This document shows positions 21,341 to 25,207 of a DNA stretch of 25,207 nucleotides, one piece after another. The notes under the pieces are model-generated. The model had not been told where the DNA came from and did not search any database. It was given only the letters and a program-made list of their open reading frames with translations. A program made the translations under genes and the position numbers. This DNA is from a bacterium (GTDB taxonomy: Bacteria > Patescibacteriota > Minisyncoccia > UBA6257 > Brennerbacteraceae). The stretch's first letter is position 1. Each line of letters opens with the position of its first letter. The DNA lies in NCBI GenBank assembly GCA_027310425.1, contig DAIDAW010000007.1, forward strand, positions 1-25,207, in the 5' to 3' direction.

Positions 21341-22444
21341 CTATGCGTTATGTTTCACAATAATCACGTCCCCTTCGCGAACAATATATGTTTTCCCCTC
21401 TGATCGTATAAGGCCTTTTTGGCGGGCTTCAACCCATCCGCCTGTTTTTATAAGCGTTTCCCAGTTTATGGCGTCCATGCGTATGAAATTTTTCTCGAAA
21501 TCAGTATGGATAACGCCGGCTGCGCGGGGTGCAAACGTATTCTTTTCAATCGTCCATGCCCTCACTTCTTTTTCTCCTGCAGTTAAAAACGTCATCAAGC
21601 CGAGCGTTGAAAATGCTTTCATGATAATGCGCTCAAGCCCGGATTGTGCAATGCCGAGCGATGCCAAATACTGACGCTGCTCTTCTTCAGAGAGCCCAGC
21701 AAGTTCCATTTCGGTTTTTGCGCAGATTGCAACCACTTGATCCGGCACAACACCGAACTCTTTTGCAGAATGCTCCTCAAGCGCCGTTGCGTTGCGCACA
21801 TCCGACTCATCAACATTGAGCGCGATCAAAATCGGTTTTGCGGTCATAAGATGGAGATCTGCGGCATGCGGCTTTTCGTCTTCAGTAAAAGCAACGCCGC
21901 GCGCGGGAACGCCGCTTTCGAGCGCCTGCCTGAGCTTCTCCACTACGTGCCAGCGTTTTTGCATTTCCTTGTCAGGCGTCATGCCGGGATTCTTCTGCTT
22001 TCCCAGAGTTTCCAAATCCGCAAGCAGCAACTCGGTTTCCACGGTTTCGAAATCTTTTTTCGGATCAACCGACCCTTCTTTGATAATATTCTCATCGGCG
22101 AATGCACGCACGACGTGGCAAATCGCATCGGTCTGCCTGATGTGGGACAGAAACATATTACCCAATCCTTCGCCTTTATGCGCGCCGGCGATCAAACCGG
22201 CGATATCCACGAATTCGACGATCGCAGGAATAATCGGCGGCAGTGCCGACATATCCCCGCTCTCTTGCACCATGGCAGCCAATTTCATAAGTCGCGCATC
22301 CGGGACAGGCACGACGCCGACATTCGGTTCGATAGTCGCAAACGGGAAATTGGCGACAAACGCCTGCTGTTTTTTGAGCAGCGCATTGAACAACGTTGAC
22401 TTGCCCACATTGGGAAGCCCGACAATGCCAACGGAAAGATTCAT
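21341..22444 (-). CDS. ychF: ribosome-binding ATPase YchF (Obg family)
   Basis: 367 residues from the ATG at 22444; a TTG one codon upstream is ignored. G1 is GLPNVGKS near the N-terminus, the G3 region is EFVDIAGLI, and the G4 region reads LNVDESD rather than NKxD, the known change that gives YchF proteins ATP preference. The C-terminus has the TGS domain (ending VREGDVIIVKHNA). HKGEGLGNMFLSHIRQTDAI is characteristic of the family. YchF binds the ribosome and is linked to stress and translation control. It follows a 41-codon ORF by 9 bp, with eight T residues in the gap. Confidence 0.97.
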   Translation of the reverse strand: MNLSVGIVGLPNVGKSTLFNALLKKQQAFVANFPFATIEPNVGVVPVPDARLMKLAAMVQESGDMSALPPIIPAIVEFVDIAGLIAGAHKGEGLGNMFLSHIRQTDAICHVVRAFADENIIKEGSVDPKKDFETVETELLLADLETLGKQKNPGMTPDKEMQKRWHVVEKLRQALESGVPARGVAFTEDEKPHAADLHLMTAKPILIALNVDESDVRNATALEEHSAKEFGVVPDQVVAICAKTEMELAGLSEEEQRQYLASLGIAQSGLERIIMKAFSTLGLMTFLTAGEKEVRAWTIEKNTFAPRAAGVIHTDFEKNFIRMDAINWETLIKTGGWVEARQKGLIRSEGKTYIVREGDVIIVKHNA

Positions 22445-22453
22445 CAAAAAAAA

Positions 22454-22579
22454 TTATTTGCTTTCCGATCCCGCGCCGCTTTTCGCGAGCCGGCGATCAT
22501 ATTCCACTAACACCTGCTCAAGCGCTTCTTCAAGATTGACATCCAGGCTAATCGTAGTTTGCAATTCTTGAATCGTCAT
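22454..22579 (-). CDS. 41-residue ORF between tRNA-Val and ychF
   Basis: A short frame beginning at ATG 22579, six bases after the tRNA-Val 3' end, and ending TAA nine bases before ychF. The peptide starts MTIQELQTTISLDVNLEEAL and continues with EQVLVEYDRRLAK, giving an acidic amphipathic helix and a polar tail. Composition looks like a real protein, and spacing to ychF suggests translational coupling. No family is recognised and there is no SD, so it could also be a chance frame. Confidence 0.45.
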   Translation of the reverse strand: MTIQELQTTISLDVNLEEALEQVLVEYDRRLAKSGAGSESK

Positions 22580-22585
22580 ACGTAG

Positions 22586-22659
22586 TGGACGATACAGGAT
22601 TCGAACCTGTGACCTTACGGATGTGAACCGTACGCTCTAACCAGCTGAGCTAATCGTCC
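22586..22659 (-). tRNA. tRNA-Val (anticodon CAC)
   Basis: 74 nt. The acceptor stem GGACGAT/ATCGTCC is perfect, with discriminator A. The D arm is GCTCAGCTGGTTAGAGC. The anticodon stem TACGG/CCGTA encloses loop TTCACAT with anticodon CAC (reads GUG). The T arm is ACAGG-TTCGAAT-CCTGT. CCA is not encoded (next bases CTACG). The upstream protein gene reads into its 5' half and stops at TAG in the D loop. A 41-codon ORF starts 6 nt after the 3' end. Confidence 0.97.
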
Positions 22660-23311
22660 ATGCAGGATATACCAGTATACCATTTCCCGGCAAAAACCCC
22701 GAAGGTTGCTCCGTTGGACGGTCCTGTGCCGCAATCATCACGATCAACACGATCAACAGAAACAAAACGAGTGTCGCGAGATATCCGGCGCGCGTTACCG
22801 AATAGCGATCGTGCTTGACGGGGCCGATGCGGGAAAAGAATACGCGTTCCGCGAAGCGCGCGAGCGCGCGGAACCGTTTCGTCACATGCTTCAGATCGAA
22901 ATTGTTCGGCGCGCCGTCATGATCTTCGTCGTCCACAAGCAGGAATACGACATTCAAGACAACGAGACCGACTGCAATGGGGATAAGATTCAACGGAGAC
23001 CAATATGGGATTGTCTTGGGAAATGTCTGTAACAACGCTTCATCAACAACAAAACCGCTCCCGAGGCCGAACAAAAGCACGCTCGGAAAATACTGGCGAA
23101 ACCAGTACAGAAACAGTCCGATCACAACGAATGCATATCCCCACTCATAATGGTGCAAATGCACGCCGCGGATGATAACCGCGCAAAACACCCGGTACGT
23201 CACGCATGTGAAATACAAAAGCACGCGCGTCACGAGAATCGTCATCGTATACGAAACCAGGAGCACCCATACGTTTTCCTTTATCCAGAATTTGCGCCTC
23301 GCCTGTTTCAT
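22637..23311 (-). CDS. multi-pass membrane protein with HLHHYEWG motif, overlapping tRNA-Val
   Basis: 224 residues with about five or six helices (about 15-35, 55-68, 75-95, 108-128 and 178-197). After the first helix lies RGVHLHHYEWGYAF, with four closely spaced His/Glu residues that could bind a metal; between later helices is an acidic stretch DDEDHDGAPNNFDL. No family is assigned. The frame continues through the 5' part of tRNA-Val and ends at TAG in its D loop, so its last eight codons (W T I S S A G stop) are tRNA sequence. It is probably cotranscribed with tRNA-Val. The start is ATG at 23311. Confidence 0.8.
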   Translation of the reverse strand: MKQARRKFWIKENVWVLLVSYTMTILVTRVLLYFTCVTYRVFCAVIIRGVHLHHYEWGYAFVVIGLFLYWFRQYFPSVLLFGLGSGFVVDEALLQTFPKTIPYWSPLNLIPIAVGLVVLNVVFLLVDDEDHDGAPNNFDLKHVTKRFRALARFAERVFFSRIGPVKHDRYSVTRAGYLATLVLFLLIVLIVMIAAQDRPTEQPSGFLPGNGILVYPAWTISSAG

Positions 23312-23343
23312 GCTCTTTTTAGTATGCCCTATTTTCAGGAACG

Positions 23344-23369
23344 AAAAAAGGGCTGTGTAAGCCCTTTTT
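23344..23369 (-). terminator. intrinsic terminator of rplJ-rplL
   Basis: On the minus strand, AAAAAGGGCT pairs with AGCCCTTTTT across the loop TACAC and ends in a six-T run, 14 nt past the rplL stop. A textbook rho-independent terminator. Confidence 0.88.
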
Positions 23370-23383
23370 CCTATTTTCCACTC

Positions 23384-23770
23384 TTATTTCAGCTCAACGG
23401 TCGCGCCCGCCTCGGTCAGCGTTTTTTTCATCTCTTCCGCTTGGTCTTTGGACACATTTTCCTTCACTGCTTTGGGAGCAGCGTCAACCAAATCTTTCGC
23501 TTCCTTTAAACCCAAACCGGTAATATCACGTACCGCTTTGATGACCGCAATTTTCTGTTCGCCTGCAGCCGTGAGCATAACCGTGAAGGAAGATTTTTCC
23601 TCGCCTCCTCCGGCGGCATCTCCAGCCCCTCCGGCGGCAGCCGGAGCTGCGGCGACCATTGCCTGCGCTTTCACGCCGAATTTTTCTTCGAGCGCTTTCA
23701 CCAGTTCAGCGAGCTCGAGCACGGACAATTTTTCGATTTCCTCGATAATTTTCGTATATTTATCGGACAT
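23384..23770 (-). CDS. rplL: 50S ribosomal protein bL12 (L7/L12)
   Basis: 128 residues. It has an N-terminal dimerisation helix pair (about 1-35, IIEEIEKLSVLELAELVKALEEKFG), an Ala/Gly-rich hinge (about 37-56), and the C-terminal factor-binding domain with KIAVIKAVRDITGLGLKEAKDLVDAAPK. bL12 forms the ribosomal stalk that recruits elongation factors and is anchored by uL10, encoded just upstream. It lies 78 bp after rplJ and is followed by a strong terminator, so rpoBC is not in the same transcript. Confidence 0.98.
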   Translation of the reverse strand: MSDKYTKIIEEIEKLSVLELAELVKALEEKFGVKAQAMVAAAPAAAGGAGDAAGGGEEKSSFTVMLTAAGEQKIAVIKAVRDITGLGLKEAKDLVDAAPKAVKENVSKDQAEEMKKTLTEAGATVELK

Positions 23771-23848
23771 ATAATCTTTGGATATTTAATTTTTACGGAC
23801 GTTTTTCAAACTGAGTCGACCTTTTGAAATAAACTTCTCAATCGCTTT

Positions 23849-24394
23849 TTATTTTTTACTCTTCTCGACCGCCGCCAGCGTCATCACGAAATTCTGCACC
23901 GGATAGTTGAGCGCATACACCAAACCAGAAAGGGGCGATGCAATCACATTCACGAGCTGCGCCACCAACGTCTCTCTGCCCGGAATCTGCGAAAGCATCA
24001 CCACTTGCGGCTTGCTGATGAATACCTGCTCCATGAATCCGCCTACGACAGAAACCGCATCCTTCATCTTCGGCTTTGCGGAAATCCCTTTGACGAATTT
24101 CTGCACCGCCTTCGCAACATCGACTTCATTTTGCGGCGCCCACACCAGGCCGATTGATCCTTTATACGCATCCCAATTCGGAAATTCCAATTTTGCCCGC
24201 TCAAATGCTTTGTGCGCCAACGTTTTTTTCACCACCATATATCCGGCGCCGAGAGTGCGCAGCCCCGCTTTGAACATCGTGATGTCAAGCGTTTTCGCGC
24301 GCATGAGATCGACCAAAAATACGGTTGGATTCTCTTTGATTACGCGCTCGATTTCCTTGAGCGACATCTGCTTTTGTTCTCGCGTTAAAGCCAT
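23849..24394 (-). CDS. rplJ: 50S ribosomal protein uL10
   Basis: 181 residues. It starts MALTREQKQMSLKEIERVIK, typical of uL10, and shows VVKKTLAHKAFERA, the rRNA-binding part, GSIGLVWAPQNEVDVAKAVQKFVK, and the C-terminal IPGRETLVAQLVNVIASPLSGLV. The C-terminal helix anchors bL12 dimers. uL10 normally represses its own operon by binding the mRNA leader, and such a leader is visible upstream. The ATG at 24394 lacks an SD (preceding bases AAAATTACCT). Confidence 0.96.
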   Translation of the reverse strand: MALTREQKQMSLKEIERVIKENPTVFLVDLMRAKTLDITMFKAGLRTLGAGYMVVKKTLAHKAFERAKLEFPNWDAYKGSIGLVWAPQNEVDVAKAVQKFVKGISAKPKMKDAVSVVGGFMEQVFISKPQVVMLSQIPGRETLVAQLVNVIASPLSGLVYALNYPVQNFVMTLAAVEKSKK

Positions 24395-24433
24395 AGGTAA
24401 TTTTCAATTTATGAATTCACAATTTTCAAACCT

Positions 24434-24462
24434 GAAAAATAAAAAATCTGTGGATCCACAGA
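24434..24462 (-). terminator. attenuator terminator within the L10 leader
   Basis: The minus strand has the palindrome TCTGTGGATCCACAGA (24447-24462), which forms a 6-bp stem with a GATC loop, followed directly by TTTTTTATTTTT. It sits about 40 nt before rplJ, after the L10-binding region. It fits transcription attenuation of rplJ-rplL. Confidence 0.7.
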
Positions 24463-24560
24463 CTGAGTTTGAGCGCCACGCATTCCGGCTCCTGCCAAAA
24501 TATGCGCTTTTGTCCTCGACAGGTCTTGCGGGATATCTCCCCTGCCTGTTGTCTATGGAT
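24434..24560 (-). ncRNA. ribosomal protein L10 leader
   Basis: The leader RNA begins near 24560. The 5' part reads ATAGACAACAGGCAGG, and further on GACCTGTCGAGGACAAAA. Together these match the conserved L10-leader core, an AGACAgCAGG strand pairing with CCUGcCGAGG that forms the kink-turn bound by the L10(L12)4 complex. It is followed by a terminator hairpin before rplJ. The complex would repress its own synthesis when in excess over rRNA. Recognition is by eye from the known motif. Confidence 0.75.
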
Positions 24561-24566
24561 GAAAGC

Positions 24567-24594
24567 AGTATAGCACAATAGAATAAAAAGTCAA
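24567..24594 (-). promoter_or_regulatory. promoter of rplJ-rplL
   Basis: The minus strand reads TTGACT (24589-24594), a 16-nt spacer, then TATACT (24567-24572). The predicted start is near 24560, giving a leader of about 165 nt before rplJ. Confidence 0.75.
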
Positions 24595-24604
24595 CTGGCA
24601 ACAA

Positions 24605-24629
24605 GACGGCAGGAGTTTATCCTGCCGTC
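24605..24629 (-). terminator. terminator of the 39-residue protein gene
   Basis: GACGGCAGGA (24605-24614) pairs perfectly with TCCTGCCGTC (24620-24629) across a 5-nt loop. On the minus strand it is followed by TTGTTG, a poor T tract. It separates the small gene from the rplJ promoter about 10 nt further on. Confidence 0.6.
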
Positions 24630-24655
24630 AAACGATAATACGTCTAAATTTTAAT

Positions 24656-24775
24656 TCAATGTCCTCCCCCTGGCCGTTTCGTCGGCTTTGTCGAGCCGTC
24701 CCCCTTTCCTTTAATTTTCCTGCCGATCAAGATGATAATCCCCGCTGGTACTAGAATCAATAATCCTGGTAGCAT
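24656..24775 (-). CDS. 39-residue single-pass membrane mini-protein
   Basis: A short frame from ATG 24775 to TGA 24656. Residues about 2-18 form one hydrophobic helix (LPGLLILVPAGIIILIG), followed by a basic, Gly-rich tail (RKIKGKGDGSTKPTKRP, then GGGH). A second ATG at 24781 is in frame, but GGAGG abuts it; the SD is correctly spaced (6 nt) from the ATG at 24775, which decides the start. It is the only gene here with a consensus SD. It has its own promoter and a hairpin terminator, so it is a single-gene transcript. No family is recognised. The charged tail after the helix suggests N-out/C-in membrane insertion. Confidence 0.72.
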   Translation of the reverse strand: MLPGLLILVPAGIIILIGRKIKGKGDGSTKPTKRPGGGH

Positions 24776-24781
24776 TCTCAT

Positions 24782-24787
24782 CCTCCA
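24782..24787 (-). promoter_or_regulatory. Shine-Dalgarno site of the 39-residue protein
   Basis: The minus strand reads TGGAGG, 6 nt before ATG 24775. This is a strong SD in a region where other starts have none. Confidence 0.75.
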
Positions 24788-24825
24788 GAGGAAAAATTCG
24801 CCACAAAATCTCGCAGCGTTCAAAA

Positions 24826-24854
24826 ATTCTACTTCAATCAGTTTATAAAGTCAA
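24826..24854 (-). promoter_or_regulatory. promoter of the 39-residue protein gene
   Basis: The minus strand reads TTGACT (24849-24854), a 17-nt spacer, then TAGAAT (24826-24831). The predicted start is near 24819, giving a leader of about 44 nt that ends in the SD. Confidence 0.78.
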
Positions 24855-24861
24855 GGTACAA

Positions 24862-24887
24862 CAACGCCCGACAACTGTCGAGCGTTG
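24862..24887 (-). terminator. hairpin after the partial gene at the window edge
   Basis: CAACGC (24862-24867) pairs with GCGTTG (24882-24887), with an inner GAC/GTC pairing and small internal loops. On the minus strand it is followed by TTGTACC. It ends 10 nt past the stop of the gene at 24897. A likely terminator with a weak T tract. Confidence 0.5.
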
Positions 24888-24896
24888 CCGGGCTTA

Positions 24897-25207
24897 TCAC
24901 CCGATAATATCGCACTGGCCTGGCACGGCTGGATTCGGTGCCGTGCCTTCCGGACAATGATCCATGACTGATTGCGGCAAAACCAGGATCATAAATTCCG
25001 ATGATCCTGCCATCGAGACCATCTGCTGGATCGCGACCCAAATTTTGCCGTAAATCTCGCGATTCACCTGGGTTGCCGGTTTGCCCTGGGTAAGCAATTT
25101 ATTCTGCAGAGAGTTTACGCCCTTCTGGAAGACGGCGTATTCATTCTGGGGAATAATCTTACCCAATGTCTCTTCGGCTGTCGTGATTGCCGAGGGAAGC
25201 TCCACGT
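24897..25207 (-). CDS. hypothetical protein, 3' part only (cut by window edge)
   Basis: The frame stays open to the window edge, so the N-terminus is missing; the first GTG at 25205 is probably not the true start. The visible 102 residues are mainly helical (about 5-75) and end in a short segment with two cysteines 14 residues apart (HCPEGTAPNPAVPGQCDIIG), which could form a disulfide if the protein is exported. No family is recognised. It is followed by a hairpin and then the promoter of the 39-residue gene. Confidence 0.6.
   Translation of the reverse strand, partial: VELPSAITTAEETLGKIIPQNEYAVFQKGVNSLQNKLLTQGKPATQVNREIYGKIWVAIQQMVSMAGSSEFMILVLPQSVMDHCPEGTAPNPAVPGQCDIIG

Noticed and set aside
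21644..22571. Two plus-strand frames (about 250 codons) opposite ychF
   Set aside because: Both lie antisense to ychF, whose protein is fully conserved; their translations are Cys/His/Arg-rich shadows.
24446..24462. CTGTGGATCCACAG as a further DnaA box
   Set aside because: It contains TGTGGAT but not the full 9-mer, is a perfect palindrome followed by a T run, and is better explained as the attenuator stem.

Overview
The window looks like a piece of a Candidate Phyla Radiation (Patescibacteria, Parcubacteria-like) chromosome. The evidence is compact gene spacing, shortened versions of conserved proteins (HrcA, a DnaJ without zinc finger, RsmH), a Mur ligase with a membrane-anchored N-terminus, tRNA genes without encoded CCA, and many small membrane proteins with no assignable function. 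TGA is used as a stop (for example recR and the alpha/beta hydrolase), so the code is the standard bacterial one and not the Gracilibacteria/SR1 code. The taxonomic call is inference from gene content. No phage, transposon, CRISPR or rRNA is visible. This is a core chromosomal region.

Layout. (1) 124-6771, minus strand: a heat-shock operon hrcA-grpE-dnaK-(7-8 TM protein)-dnaJ-(small TM protein)-rmuC. It starts from a good sigma-70 promoter whose -10 region merges into a CIRCE-like inverted repeat, the expected HrcA operator. (2) 6869-11485, plus strand: a divergent run of a CorA-like channel, cysS, dnaB and recR. (3) 11604-12656, minus strand: tRNA-Glu(CUC), two small membrane proteins and rplU, converging on recR across a 16-bp perfect hairpin. 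(4) 12689-12880, plus strand: a near-consensus promoter followed by no reading frame but by three or four hairpins. This is a candidate small RNA whose first loop carries CCUCCUU, the same as the anti-Shine-Dalgarno sequence of 16S rRNA. (5) 12887-21188, minus strand: a reduced division and cell-wall cluster mraZ-rsmH-ftsL-like-ftsI-hydrolase-murF-ddl, followed by an ECF-type sigma factor and a small unknown gene. Its 364-bp upstream region carries four perfect DnaA boxes interleaved with a phased GTGG array that could also be the MraZ operator. (6) 21341-23311, minus strand: a membrane protein whose 3' end runs into tRNA-Val(CAC), a 41-codon ORF, and ychF. (7) 23384-24594, minus strand: rplJ-rplL behind a recognisable L10 leader with an attenuator-like terminator. 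(8) 24605-25207, minus strand: a 39-residue single-TM protein with its own promoter and the only canonical GGAGG ribosome-binding site I found, then the 3' part of an unknown gene cut by the window edge.

The genes group into proteostasis (hrcA/grpE/dnaK/dnaJ), translation (L21, L10, L12, two tRNAs, cysS, ychF), replication and repair (dnaB, recR, rmuC) and cell envelope/division (mraZ to ddl). Most start codons have no Shine-Dalgarno sequence. Many are preceded by pyrimidine-rich stretches, and at least one gene (corA-like) appears nearly leaderless. Against that background, the anti-SD-like small RNA and the single strong SD on a mini-protein are the most unusual features. The DnaA-box array upstream of mraZ is the other leading candidate for something undescribed.
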